Shown: in pieces, positions 41,509 to 50,531 of the stretch | How the letters are laid out: every line of letters starts with the position of its first letter | Position numbering within the stretch: the stretch's first letter is position 1 | DNA from: Streptomyces coacervatus | GTDB lineage: Bacteria; Actinomycetota; Actinomycetes; Streptomycetales; Streptomycetaceae | Direction: 5' to 3' | Length of the DNA stretch: 64,000 nt | NCBI RefSeq assembly: GCF_029223485.1 | Contig: NZ_JARHTP010000030.1 | Span: 1 to 64,000 of the forward strand | The notes under the pieces: model-generated | Seen by the model: only the letters and a program-made list of their open reading frames with translations | What the model was told of the DNA's origin: nothing | Databases searched by the model: none | Translations under genes and position numbers: made by a program

Positions 41509-41964
41509 ATGGACGCGGTGGACAGGCAGCTCATCCAGGCCCTGAGGGAGAACGGCCGGGCCTCCTACGCGGAGCTGGGACGCCTCGTCGGCCTGTCGGG
41601 ACCCAGCGTCACCGACCGCATCAACCGGCTGGAGTCGGCCGGCGTCATCACCGGCTACCGCGCCACCGTCGACGCGGCCTCGCTCGGCCTCGGCGTCACC
41701 GCCCTCATCGGCATCTCGCTGTCCGACGCCGCCGACCACGAGGACGTGGCCGGGCGTATGAGGGACCTCTCCGAGATCGAGGACTGCTGGTTCATCGCCG
41801 GCGACGACTCGTACATGCTCAAGGTCCGGGCGAACGACGTCGACGGACTGGAGAGGATCATCCGGCGGCTCAGCGGCACCAAGGGCGTCTCCCGCACCCG
41901 TACCACGATCGTGCTCTCCACGAAGTGGGAGAACCGGGTCGGGGAACTGCCCGAAGAGGCGTAG
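41509..41964 (+). CDS. Lrp/AsnC-family transcriptional regulator
   Basis: A 151-aa protein: HTH VDRQLIQALRENGRASYAELGRLVGLSGPSVTDRINRLE and the RAM ligand domain (ALIGISLSDAADHEDVAGRM, GDDSYMLKVRANDVDGLERI). Lrp proteins sense amino acids. Lying between ubiX and mqnE, it may adjust menaquinone precursor flow, but this is inference. ATG 41509 fits the family start. Confidence 0.93.
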   Translation: MDAVDRQLIQALRENGRASYAELGRLVGLSGPSVTDRINRLESAGVITGYRATVDAASLGLGVTALIGISLSDAADHEDVAGRMRDLSEIEDCWFIAGDDSYMLKVRANDVDGLERIIRRLSGTKGVSRTRTTIVLSTKWENRVGELPEEA

Positions 41965-42002
41965 ACGTACGGTTGGACAGGTCGTCGTAGAAAGGTTGTG
42001 GC

Positions 42003-43166
42003 ATGGACGTCGGGCTCAAGCGCGAGCTGGAGGAGAAGGTCAGGGCCGGTGAACGGCTGACCCGCGAGGACGGCATCGCGCTGTACGAGTCGGACGACCT
42101 GGCGTGGCTGGGCGGCCTCGCCCACGAGGTGCGGACGCGCAAGAACGGTGACGTGGTTCATTTCAACGTCAACCGGCACCTCAACATGACCAACGTGTGC
42201 ACGGCGTCCTGCGCCTACTGCTCCTTCCAGCGCAAGCCGGGCGAGAAGGACGCGTACACGATGCGCATCGAGGAGGCGGTGAAGCTCGCCAAGGCGATGG
42301 AGGGCGAGAACCTCACCGAGCTGCACATCGTCAACGGGCTGCACCCCAATCTGCCGTGGCGCTACTACCCGCGTTCCCTGCGGGAGCTGAAGGCGGCTCT
42401 CCCGAACGTCTCGCTGAAGGCCTTCACGGCCACGGAGATCCACCACTTCGAGACGATCAGCGGACTGTCCGCGTCCGAGATCCTCGACGAGCTCATCGAC
42501 GCGGGGCTCGAATCCCTGACCGGCGGCGGCGCGGAGATCTTCGACTGGGAGGTCCGCCAGCACATCGTCGACCACCGCACCCACTGGGAGGACTGGTCGC
42601 GCATCCACCGCCTGGCGCACGAGAAGGGTCTGAAGACCCCGTGCACCATGCTCTACGGCCACATCGAGGAGCCGAGGCACCGCGTCGACCACGTCCTCAG
42701 GCTCCGTGAGCTGCAGGACGAGACGAACGGCTTCCAGGTCTTCATCCCCCTGCGCTACCAGCACGACTTCGTCGACATGAAGGACGGCAAGGTACGCAAC
42801 CGGCTGCAGGCCCGCACCCAGATGGCCACGGGCGCCGAGGCCCTCAAGACCTTCGCCGTCTCCCGCCTCCTCTTCGACAACGTCCCGCACGTCAAGGTCT
42901 TCTGGGTCATGCACGGCGTCCAGACCGCGCAGCTCGCCCTCCAGCACGGCGCGGACGACATGGACGGCTCGGTCGTCGAGTACAAGATCACCCACGACGC
43001 CGACAACTACGGCACCCCGAACAAGCTGACCCGCGAGGACCTGCTGGACCTCATCCGGGACGCCGGGTTCCGTCCGGTGGAGCGGAACACTCGGTACGAG
43101 ATCATCAGGGAGTACGAGGGCCCCGACCCGGCGCGCCGGGAGTCGCCGCAGGCGATGCGGGTGTGA
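42003..43166 (+). CDS. mqnE: Aminofutalosine synthase MqnE (radical SAM)
   Basis: A 387-aa radical SAM enzyme. The 4Fe-4S ligand motif CTASCAYC (CxxxCxxC) follows FNVNRHLNMTNV; ELHIVNGLHPNLPWRYY is typical of the MqnE/CofH group. It joins 3-[(1-carboxyvinyl)oxy]benzoate to SAM to form aminofutalosine. The neighbour set (UbiD, MqnP, UbiX) supports MqnE rather than MqnC. AAAGG lies seven nt upstream of the ATG. Confidence 0.93.
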   Translation: MDVGLKRELEEKVRAGERLTREDGIALYESDDLAWLGGLAHEVRTRKNGDVVHFNVNRHLNMTNVCTASCAYCSFQRKPGEKDAYTMRIEEAVKLAKAMEGENLTELHIVNGLHPNLPWRYYPRSLRELKAALPNVSLKAFTATEIHHFETISGLSASEILDELIDAGLESLTGGGAEIFDWEVRQHIVDHRTHWEDWSRIHRLAHEKGLKTPCTMLYGHIEEPRHRVDHVLRLRELQDETNGFQVFIPLRYQHDFVDMKDGKVRNRLQARTQMATGAEALKTFAVSRLLFDNVPHVKVFWVMHGVQTAQLALQHGADDMDGSVVEYKITHDADNYGTPNKLTREDLLDLIRDAGFRPVERNTRYEIIREYEGPDPARRESPQAMRV

Positions 43167-43176
43167 GTACGGCGCC

Positions 43177-43701
43177 ATGTCACTGACCTTCGAACTGGAC
43201 CCCGCGATAACGCCTGCCCTGCGTGAGGGCGTCCTCACGCTGTGGGCGGACGTCTCGAACGCGGGCGGCTCGGTCGGCTTCGTGCCGCCGGTCGCGGTCG
43301 ACGACATACGGCCGGAGCTCGTGAAGCACTTCGTCGCCATGGCGGAGGGCCGCACGCGGCTGCTGGTCGGCCGGGACGAGGAGGGCGCGGTGGCCGCGAC
43401 CGCGTTCCTCACCTTCAACATGCACCGGCTGATGCGGCACTGGCTGTGGCTGTACACGGTCATGGTGCACCCCCGCCACCAGGGCAGGGGTTACGGGCGG
43501 GACCTCCTGGCCGCCGCCGAGGAGTCGGCCCGCACCCTCGACGGCATCGAGGCGATCCGGCTCACCTGCCGGGGCGGGATCGGGCTGGAGCACTTCTACG
43601 GCTCCTGCGGCTACAAGGAGGTCGGGCGGGTGCCCGGCGCGATCCGCGTCGCGCCCGGGGACGACCGGGACGACATCTTCATGCTGCTGCCGCTGACGTG
43701 A
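43177..43701 (+). CDS. GNAT-family N-acetyltransferase
   Basis: A 174-aa GNAT: VMVHPRHQGRGYGRDLLAAAEE is the acetyl-CoA P-loop and LEHFYGSCGYKEVGRVPG the C-terminal motif. Substrate unknown. Ten nt after mqnE in the same direction, probably co-transcribed. Confidence 0.9.
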   Translation: MSLTFELDPAITPALREGVLTLWADVSNAGGSVGFVPPVAVDDIRPELVKHFVAMAEGRTRLLVGRDEEGAVAATAFLTFNMHRLMRHWLWLYTVMVHPRHQGRGYGRDLLAAAEESARTLDGIEAIRLTCRGGIGLEHFYGSCGYKEVGRVPGAIRVAPGDDRDDIFMLLPLT

Positions 43702-43780
43702 GCCACGTACCCCCCTCCAAGATCTGGTGCGGCGCGTGCTTCACTGGACGGGACTGTTCGTTACGGAAGAGTGGATTGAG

Positions 43781-44089
43781 ATGCTCCGCTACACGCTGAT
43801 GCGCCTCGGGATCTTCGCGGGCTGCTTCGTGGTCGTCTGGGGCCTCGTCTACTCCGGCATCGTCCCGCGCGGCTACGGCGCCTCCAACTTCATGTGGCTC
43901 GTCCTGCTGTCGCTGGTGATCTCCGCCCCGATCAGCTACGTCGTCCTGCGCAAGGAGCGCGACCGCGCCTCCGTGAAGGTCGTCGAGCGGGTCGACCGGA
44001 TGAAGGCCAACTTCGACGCGAACGCCGCCCAGGAGGACGAGGCGGACGACGCGAGCCGCGCGCAGGGGCAGGCACCGCAGGCTTCGTAG
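43781..44089 (+). CDS. Small membrane protein, DUF4229 type
   Basis: A 102-aa protein with two transmembrane helices (LGIFAGCFVVVWGLVYSGI, FMWLVLLSLVISAPISYVVL) followed by a basic then acidic tail (RKERDRASVKVVERVDRMKA). This matches the actinobacterial DUF4229 family as I remember it. ATG 43781 starts the conserved MLRYTLMRLG; the frame further upstream is ignored. Confidence 0.8.
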   Translation: MLRYTLMRLGIFAGCFVVVWGLVYSGIVPRGYGASNFMWLVLLSLVISAPISYVVLRKERDRASVKVVERVDRMKANFDANAAQEDEADDASRAQGQAPQAS

Positions 44090-44127
44090 GGGGGTTGCGG
44101 GCGCCCGCTCCCAATTACTCTTGCCGC

Positions 44128-44796
44128 ATGGGTGCCGTGAAGACCAAGCGGATGCCGCGGGCGGTCCGTGAGCAGCAGATGATGGACGCCGCCGTGCGGA
44201 CCTTCGGTCAGCGTGGGTACATGGCCGCGTCGATGGACGAGATCGCCGAACTGGCGGGCGTGTCCAAGCCGTTGGTCTATCTGTATCTGAACTCGAAGGA
44301 AGACCTGTTCACCGCCTGCATCCGCCGCGAGGCGAAGGCGCTCGTCGAGGCGGTCCGCAGCGGTGTGCGGCCCGAGCTGCCCGCCGACCGCCAACTCTGG
44401 GAAGGGCTCGGGGCGTTCTTCACGCACACCGCGCAGAACCCGGACGGCTGGGCGGTGCTGCACCTCCAGGCCCGTACGCGCGAGCCGTTCGCCGCCGAGG
44501 TCACCGCGATGCGCGAGGAGATCGTCGCGTTTGTGACGCAGCTGATCGTGGTCGCGGCGAGGGAGGCCCACCGCAACCCCGATCTGCCCGAGCGTGAGGT
44601 CGCCGGGCTCGCCGAGGCCCTGGTCGGCGCCGCCGAGTCCCTCGCCGCCTGGGCGAATGCCACCCCGGGCACAGCGGCCCGGCAGGCGGCGGCCACGCTG
44701 ATGAACTTCGCCTGGGCGGGGCTCGGCAACCTCATGGAGGGGCGGCCGTGGTCCCCGCCGGTCACAGCGGAACCGGAGCTCCCGGCGAGCCCGTAG
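44128..44796 (+). CDS. TetR/AcrR-family transcriptional regulator
   Basis: A 222-aa regulator: AVREQQMMDAAVRTFGQRGYMAASMDEIAELAGVSKPLVYLYLNSKEDLF is a full HTH, followed by a ligand domain. ATG 44128. The last 35 nt overlap the convergent glycosyltransferase-like gene. Target not evident. Confidence 0.92.
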   Translation: MGAVKTKRMPRAVREQQMMDAAVRTFGQRGYMAASMDEIAELAGVSKPLVYLYLNSKEDLFTACIRREAKALVEAVRSGVRPELPADRQLWEGLGAFFTHTAQNPDGWAVLHLQARTREPFAAEVTAMREEIVAFVTQLIVVAAREAHRNPDLPEREVAGLAEALVGAAESLAAWANATPGTAARQAAATLMNFAWAGLGNLMEGRPWSPPVTAEPELPASP

Positions 44797-45670
44797 CCAG
44801 GGCGCAGGCCCTGATCTCCACCCCCGTGCCGGCCAGCAGCCGCGGCAGCGTGCGCGGCACCGTCGACGACAGGCTCAGCAGGGTGCCGGCGACCGGGCCG
44901 CGCAACAGTTCCAGCTCCAGGGGAAGTTCGGGGCGTACGATCTCCAGCTCGCCGTACTCCGCAAGGAGCCGCAGTTTCCCGGGGTCCTCGCGGTGGTGGG
45001 CGTAGTAGCGCTCGGCGTTCCACCGGTGGGCGAGGGACGAGACCTCCTCCACGTACCGCCCGGCGTCGATCAGTCCCCGCTCCGCGAGCGACGTGCCGAT
45101 CATGTCGGTGCTGCCGAAGTGCACCTCGGGCGGACCGAAGCGCTGCCGTGCCCAGGTGTAGGAGTTGGCGGACGTGACGGTGCCGGGCGGCAGGCGCAGG
45201 TCCGCCGTCAGGCAGGAGAAGACCTCAAGGCCCCGTCCCTCGCGTGGTGCCGGCCGGCGGATCAGGGGGCGGCCGGCGAGGAGTTCGCGGGACTGCTCCA
45301 GAGCGGCGGTGCGGTCGTCGAGCAGGACGAGGTTCCGGGCCCGGAACAGCGACAGCAGCCGCCGGACCAGCCCCGAGAACGGGTCGCCCGCCACCAGCGT
45401 GTCCGCCGCGGCCAGCTTCGGTGCGAGCGCGGTGAGCGCGTACGCGAACCGGGCCGGGCCCCGGCGGATGTCGTACAGCCCGACCCGCAGCCCCTCCTCC
45501 CGCGTGAGCCCGGCCATGGCCCGCAGCTGACGCCGGCTGCCCACGTCCCGCGGCAGCAGCACCGCGACCTCGCAGCGCCCCGGCTCCGCCACCCCGTCGC
45601 GCTCCCCGAGCGCCCACTCCAGCAGGTGGAGCAGCTGTGCGGGGGACTCGACGAGCGCGAGGACGCTCAT
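44762..45670 (-). CDS. Polysialyltransferase-like / GT52-like protein (putative)
   Basis: A 302-aa cytoplasmic protein beginning MSVLALVESPAQLLHLLEW. Late motifs YYAHHREDPGKLRLLAEYG ... LLSLSSTVPRTLPRLL resemble the HxRE and S-x-x-x-T-x-x-x-L elements of GT52 and bacterial polysialyltransferases, so a sialyltransferase-type GT-B fold is likely. Donor and acceptor unknown. Its ATG overlaps the stop of the next upstream gene (ATGA), so the two work together on one surface or soluble glycan. Confidence 0.6.
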   Translation of the reverse strand: MSVLALVESPAQLLHLLEWALGERDGVAEPGRCEVAVLLPRDVGSRRQLRAMAGLTREEGLRVGLYDIRRGPARFAYALTALAPKLAAADTLVAGDPFSGLVRRLLSLFRARNLVLLDDRTAALEQSRELLAGRPLIRRPAPREGRGLEVFSCLTADLRLPPGTVTSANSYTWARQRFGPPEVHFGSTDMIGTSLAERGLIDAGRYVEEVSSLAHRWNAERYYAHHREDPGKLRLLAEYGELEIVRPELPLELELLRGPVAGTLLSLSSTVPRTLPRLLAGTGVEIRACALATGSPGAPVPL

Positions 45671-46959
45671 ACCGCCCCCCAACGACGCAGTGCCGGCGCC
45701 ACCCGCTGGTGGCCCATCCGGTACAGCTTCCGCGCGCCGCGTCCCGCGACCCGTCGTACGACCTTCCCGGCCCCTCGCGCGCCGCCGAGGCCCAGGGGCG
45801 CGGGCAGCGGGCGGCCCTTCTCGTCGAAGCCGTTGTTGCGGAGGATGCCGGTGAGGTAGATGCCGGCGGTCCCCGGGGAGTAGTACGGCCGCAGCGGCGG
45901 CAGCGGGCCCGCGGCGCGCAGCGCGGCGATGCGGGTGCGGGCCGCGGCGTACGGGTCGGTCCTGCCGATGCCCTGCGCCGCCGCCCATGCGGGATCCGGC
46001 TGCGGCAGTGCGCCCGCGTCGATGTCGTCCCAGGAGGCGAGGCAGCCGGACCGTACGAAGTAGTGGTTGCCGTGTGCCTCGCGGACGCCGACATCGGTGA
46101 GGATCGCCGTGGGGATGCGCCGGTGCATCGACTCCAGGGCGGCCGTCGAGCTGACGGTGACGAGCAGGTCGGTGCGGTCGAGGACCTCGCCCATGTTGCC
46201 GTAGACGAGCTGAAGGTTGGGCGGGGCGGGCTCGGCGAGCTCCTCGACGAGCAGCTGGTACGGGTCGGACTCCACATGCGTGGTCTGCTCGCCGGGCAGA
46301 CTGCGCAGCTTGATCAGCACCTGCCGCTCGGGGTACCGCAGCGCATGCCCGGCCGCGCGCTCCAACAGCCGCAGCCGGCCCTGCCGTTCCTTCGGCACGG
46401 ACGGCTGGACGGCGAAGGTGACGGTGAACGGCCGCTCGCCGGAGGGCCGGTAGGGATCGCCGCCCAGGAACGGCAGCGCGCACTCCACCACCGACTCCGG
46501 ATCGATGCCGACGTTCTCGAAGACGGAGCGGAAACGCCCAGCGTCGTAGGCGGAGTTGGCGAGCACGAGGTCCGTGCCCGCGCGGGTCATCAGCCCGTCG
46601 ACCATCTTCTCGTAGACGACCCCGACGTACCCGCTGACCGTGACCGGCCGGTGCTCGCGGCCCTCCCACGCCAGCCCCAGGCTGTGCGTGAGCGCCAGGA
46701 CCGTACCGCCGAGGACGGCCAGGACGACGATGTCGGCGCTCGCCAGCTCCTCGTCGTCGACCAGTTCGGCGGCCGACAGCACGCGCTGCGAGTCGGGCAC
46801 GATCCCGACCTCGGCGAGCTGCCGCTCGGTCGGAGTGGACCGGCCCCGCAGGAAGCAGGCGTCGAGCGCGTGCCCGGGGGCGATCTGCCGTGCCACCGAC
46901 GCACCCCACTTCCAACGGGTGTCCGAGTCCGCGAGTACGGCGATACGTCTGGGAGGCAT
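45667..46959 (-). CDS. Putative glycosyltransferase, DUF6716 type
   Basis: A 430-aa protein beginning MPPRRIAVLADSDTRWKWG, a pattern I associate with the actinobacterial DUF6716 group of presumed glycosyltransferases. TVSSTAALESMHRRIPTAIL and the Arg/Lys-rich tail (RVAGRGARKLYRMGHQR) are consistent with a GT-B donor domain and membrane contact. ATG 46959 preferred over the longer frame from 47064. First gene of the two-gene unit with the polysialyltransferase-like gene. Confidence 0.65.
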   Translation of the reverse strand: MPPRRIAVLADSDTRWKWGASVARQIAPGHALDACFLRGRSTPTERQLAEVGIVPDSQRVLSAAELVDDEELASADIVVLAVLGGTVLALTHSLGLAWEGREHRPVTVSGYVGVVYEKMVDGLMTRAGTDLVLANSAYDAGRFRSVFENVGIDPESVVECALPFLGGDPYRPSGERPFTVTFAVQPSVPKERQGRLRLLERAAGHALRYPERQVLIKLRSLPGEQTTHVESDPYQLLVEELAEPAPPNLQLVYGNMGEVLDRTDLLVTVSSTAALESMHRRIPTAILTDVGVREAHGNHYFVRSGCLASWDDIDAGALPQPDPAWAAAQGIGRTDPYAAARTRIAALRAAGPLPPLRPYYSPGTAGIYLTGILRNNGFDEKGRPLPAPLGLGGARGAGKVVRRVAGRGARKLYRMGHQRVAPALRRWGAV

Positions 46960-47121
46960 GGCTCGGCGCCCTTCGTGCAGTGGATCAGAAGGAGGGGGGT
47001 GGGCCGAGGCTAGGAACCATGCCTGAGGAGGGCATGAGCGATCCCTTGAAGGAACCTTGGGCAAGCTTGGGGGCTACTGTGAGGAATTCCTTAACTACCC
47101 GATTTTTCCTGGGAGTTCGCG

Positions 47122-47209
47122 ATGCCCCGACGGGAGCGCGTCGCCGAGTATTCGCCTGATGTTCACGGCCGGCCGGTGAACCCATGGGCCGACGCGCGCC
47201 TCCGCGGAC
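47122..47209 (+). pseudogene. Possible 5' remnant of a deleted gene
   Basis: ATG 47122 follows GGGAG by six nt and begins MPRRERVAEYSPDVHGRPV, a plausible protein start. After about 29 residues the frame becomes antisense to the end of the MaoC-type gene. Either a truncated divergent partner of the glycosyltransferase pair or chance. The rest of 46960-47121 shows no clear motif. Confidence 0.25.
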
Positions 47210-48049
47210 TCAGTCGAGTACAGGGTGTCCCACGACACCGCTCACATGCACGCGCTCCCCGCTGCGCAGCTCGAACCGCCCTCCGTCCGCCGCATACGTC
47301 ACCGTCCCCGGCAGTAGCACCGGCGCCCTGAACTGCGCCTCCACCCGGGCGCGTGCGGGCACCCCGTGCGCGGCGAGGCAGCGGGCCACCGTCCACATGC
47401 CGTGCGCGATGGCGCGAGGGAACCCGAAGAGGCGGGCGGTGAGCGGGTGCAGGTGGATGGGGTTGCGGTCGCCGGAGGCGGCGCCGTACCGCCGCCCGAC
47501 ATCGGCGGCCAGCCGCCACTCGGCGACGGCGGGCAGGGGCTTCCGGTCGTCCCTGGGCGTCTCAACGGGGTGCTGCGTCCGGTGCCGCGCCAGATACGTG
47601 CTCCGCGACTCCCAGACGACCTCCCCGCCCTCCCGCATCTCCGTGATCACGGAGGCCTCGGTGCCGCGTCGATGCGGCTCCAACCCGCCCACGTACACGG
47701 CGAGTTCGTACTCCCCGGTCGCCGCCGGCGCCCGCCGCTGAGTGATCTCGATCGACGTGTGGACGAGACCGAGCAGGGGCAGCGGGAAACCCCGGTCGCT
47801 CATCAGCCGCATGGCCAGCGGGAAGCCCAGGACATGCGGATAGGTCGGCGGCAGCGCGTCGGCGCCGGTCGCAAAGCCGCACACCCGCTCGTACGCCGCC
47901 AGGCGGGCCAGATCGATGCGCAGGGCGGGCAGGACGAGCCGGTCGCGGGGGAAGTCGGCGTCCGGACGCGGGCGCTTGAAGGGGGACAGCAGGGCGCCGC
48001 GGGCGAGCAGAGGCGCGAGTGCGGGGGTACTGGGCAGAACCACGGACAT
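47210..48049 (-). CDS. MaoC-family dehydratase
   Basis: A 279-aa double-hotdog protein. The C-terminal half has the hydratase-2 motif (YGAASGDRNPIHLHPLTARLFGFPRAIAHGMW), with the Asp and His of the catalytic loop; the N-terminal half lacks it. It hydrates or dehydrates enoyl-thioesters, fitting the acyl-CoA ligases opposite. ATG 48049 has GGGGAG five nt upstream. Divergent from the first ligase gene over 289 bp. Confidence 0.9.
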   Translation of the reverse strand: MSVVLPSTPALAPLLARGALLSPFKRPRPDADFPRDRLVLPALRIDLARLAAYERVCGFATGADALPPTYPHVLGFPLAMRLMSDRGFPLPLLGLVHTSIEITQRRAPAATGEYELAVYVGGLEPHRRGTEASVITEMREGGEVVWESRSTYLARHRTQHPVETPRDDRKPLPAVAEWRLAADVGRRYGAASGDRNPIHLHPLTARLFGFPRAIAHGMWTVARCLAAHGVPARARVEAQFRAPVLLPGTVTYAADGGRFELRSGERVHVSGVVGHPVLD

Positions 48050-48101
48050 CGCAACTCCCCACACTTCGTCACGCGGATGTACTTCTTACTCCAGAGTCAG
48101 G

Positions 48102-48114
48102 TTACCCGAGGTAA
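48102..48114. promoter_or_regulatory. Dyad TTACC-CGA-GGTAA
   Basis: Perfect 5-bp arms 53 bp upstream of the MaoC-type start, next to TTACTCCAGAGTCA (48087-48100), itself an imperfect dyad. Such TTAC-centred sites recur near fatty-acid genes in actinomycetes; probable TetR-type operator. Confidence 0.45.
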
Positions 48115-48338
48115 GGCAGGGTGAAGGTGGGGCCAGAAGATGAAAAACGTTCACCATGCCGCCCGGTCGGGTCTTTTAGGCAGGAAAAGCGACGAGCTTG
48201 CACATCCCCGACGCATCCCCGCCGCCGGACGACCGTCGAACCCTCACGGACTCATCACTCGCGAGCCGTACGATCTCCCTCCCCTGACCTGCGGCAACTC
48301 CCCCGCAGGGCAACTCCGTTGAGCCTCTGGAGTCGCCC

Positions 48339-50291
48339 GTGTCCACCTCGCAGCAGTCCGCCACCGCCGCTGTACACTCCACGACGTACGACGGCACACC
48401 GGTTCTTGTGGAGCCCGTGATCCGGCGGCTGGACGGGGAGGTGCGCGAGGTCTCCGTGCCGCCCTTCGTCCCGCCGGTGACCTACGGCTCGCTCGCCGAC
48501 CTGCCCTTCGAGAACGCGCGCAGCGCCCCCGCCGACAAGGTCCTCAGCCGCCGGACCGAGTCGGGCCGGTGGACGGACGTGACGGCGGTCCAGTTCGCCG
48601 ACGAGGTGCTGGCGGTGGCCAAGGGCCTGATCGCCGAGGGGCTGGTGGCAGGCGACCGTATCGCTGTCATGGCGCGGACGATCTACGAATGGACGCTCCT
48701 CGACTTCGCCGCGTGGGCCGCCGGCCTGGTCACCGTCCCGATCTACCCGACCTCCTCGGCCTTCCAGACCCGGTGGATCCTCCAGGACTCCGGCGCGGTG
48801 GCCCTGGTCACGGAGACCGCCGCCCAGGCGTCGGCCCTCGGCCCGGAACTCGACCGGGTGCCGGACCTGCGGCACCTGTGGGTCATCGAGAAGGGCCACG
48901 TGGAGCGGCTCGCGGAGCGCGGTGCGCACGTGCCGGACGCGGAAGTCGCCGTACGCCGAGGCATGTTGAGCCCCGAGACGCTCGCCACCGTCGTCTACAC
49001 CTCGGGCACCACCGGCCGCCCCAAGGGCTGCGCGATCACGCACGGCAATTTCTTCGCCGAGGTCGACAACGCGATCGATCTCCTCTACCCGGTGTTCCGC
49101 TCGCGGACCAGCGAAGAGGCGTCCATCCTGCACTTCCTCCCCATGTCGCACATCTTCGGCCGCATGGTGGCGGTCGCCTGCATACGGGCCCGGGTACGGC
49201 TGGGCCACGCGCCGAGCCTGAAGTCGGAGGAACTGCTGCCCGACCTGGCGAGCTTTCGGCCGACCTGTCTCGTCGCCATCCCGTACATGCTGGAGAAGGT
49301 GTTCAACGTGGCCCGCGCCAAGGCCGAGACCGGCGGCCGGGTCACGTCCTTCGACCGCGCGGCGGGCGTGGCCCGCCGCTACGGGGAGGCGACGGAGGCC
49401 CGCCACGCCGGCACCGGCCCCGGCCCGAACGCCGCGCTGAAGGCGGCCCGCACCTTCTACGACCCCCTGGTCTACCGCCGTATCCGCAACGCCATGGGCG
49501 GCAGGGTCCGCTACATGATCTGCGGCGGCTCCCCGCTGGGCCGGCGCCTGGCCGCGTTCTACGCAGGCGCGGGCATCGAGATCTACGAGGGCTACGGCCT
49601 GACGGAGACGACCGGCGCGGCCACCGTGACCCCTCCCCTCAAACCCCGTCTGGGCACCGTGGGTTGGCCGCTGCCCGGCACGAAGGTCCGTATCGCCGCC
49701 GACGGCGAGATCCTGCTGGGCGGCGACCACGTCCTGCGCGGCTACTGGGACCCGCACGCGGGCGGCGTCGTCCCGGCGACCGTCGACGGCTGGCTCGCCA
49801 CCGGCGACATCGGCCGGCTCGACGAGGAGGGCTACCTCCACATCACGGGCCGGAAGAAGGAGATGCTGATCACCGCGGGCGGCAAGAGCGTCGCCCCCGC
49901 TCCGCTGGAGAACTGGCTGCGCGCCCACCCCCTGATCTCCCAGGTCATGGTCGTCGGAGACGCCCGCCCCTACGTCGCCGCCCTCATCACCCTCGACATG
50001 GAGGGCGTCAGCCACTGGCGCCGAATGCACGGCAAGTACCCCGTCCCGGCGGGACTCCTCCTGGACGACGACGAGTTGAGACAGCTCCTGCAACGAGCAG
50101 TGAACGAGGCGAACAAACTGGTCTCCCGCCCCGAGTCCATACGCCGCTTCACCATCCTCCCCGTCGACTTCACGGAGGAGGCGGGCCACTTGACCCCGTC
50201 GATGAAGCTGAAACGGGATCAGATCGCAGAGGAATTCGCCGAGCAAATCGAGCAGCTCTACAACCCCTACGGCACGGGCGCGCCGCTTTAG
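48339..50291 (+). CDS. Long-chain acyl-CoA ligase (AMP-forming), copy 1
   Basis: A 650-aa ANL-superfamily ligase of the FadD15 type: VVYTSGTTGRPKGCAITHGN (P-loop), EIYEGYGLTETTGAATVTP (A5) and GWLATGDIGRLDEEGYLHITGRKKE (hinge), with K in GGKSVAPAPLEN. It activates fatty acids to acyl-CoA through acyl-AMP. GTG 48339 follows GGAG by six nt. Adjacent copy 2 is a tandem duplicate. A segment at 48621-48759 is almost identical between them. Confidence 0.93.
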   Translation: MSTSQQSATAAVHSTTYDGTPVLVEPVIRRLDGEVREVSVPPFVPPVTYGSLADLPFENARSAPADKVLSRRTESGRWTDVTAVQFADEVLAVAKGLIAEGLVAGDRIAVMARTIYEWTLLDFAAWAAGLVTVPIYPTSSAFQTRWILQDSGAVALVTETAAQASALGPELDRVPDLRHLWVIEKGHVERLAERGAHVPDAEVAVRRGMLSPETLATVVYTSGTTGRPKGCAITHGNFFAEVDNAIDLLYPVFRSRTSEEASILHFLPMSHIFGRMVAVACIRARVRLGHAPSLKSEELLPDLASFRPTCLVAIPYMLEKVFNVARAKAETGGRVTSFDRAAGVARRYGEATEARHAGTGPGPNAALKAARTFYDPLVYRRIRNAMGGRVRYMICGGSPLGRRLAAFYAGAGIEIYEGYGLTETTGAATVTPPLKPRLGTVGWPLPGTKVRIAADGEILLGGDHVLRGYWDPHAGGVVPATVDGWLATGDIGRLDEEGYLHITGRKKEMLITAGGKSVAPAPLENWLRAHPLISQVMVVGDARPYVAALITLDMEGVSHWRRMHGKYPVPAGLLLDDDELRQLLQRAVNEANKLVSRPESIRRFTILPVDFTEEAGHLTPSMKLKRDQIAEEFAEQIEQLYNPYGTGAPL

Positions 50292-50332
50292 GGGCGCGGG
50301 GAACTGCGCGACAAGCCACGACGAAGCCGCAG
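50291..50332. repeat. Dispersed Streptomyces intergenic repeat (GGGGCGCGGGGAACTGCGCG type)
   Basis: Directly at the stop of ligase 1 lies GGGGCGCGGGGAACTGCGCG followed by ACAAGCCACGACGAAGCCGC. I recall near-identical strings just after many genes in Streptomyces genomes. CGCG arms around GGGAACTG can form a small hairpin. The function is unknown; a terminator-like or mobile repeat is possible. Confidence 0.6.
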
Positions 50333-50531
50333 ACGAAAGACGGCAGCCCCCGGCACAACCCCACCGCAAAACCCACGGAGTGCCCGCACGAACTCCCCAC
50401 GCCGACACCGTACGATCGCCGTTCTAACCCGCGGTAACCCCCCAGCCGCACACCGCTGGTGAACGTCTCGGTACGCCCTGCACGTACCTCAACAGCAGAG
50501 CGGAACCGAGCTGCACGCCCCAGGAGCTGCC

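Noticed and set aside
37678..43166. Classical men-gene menaquinone pathway
   Set aside because: UbiD, UbiA-type MqnP, UbiX and radical SAM MqnE together indicate the futalosine route.
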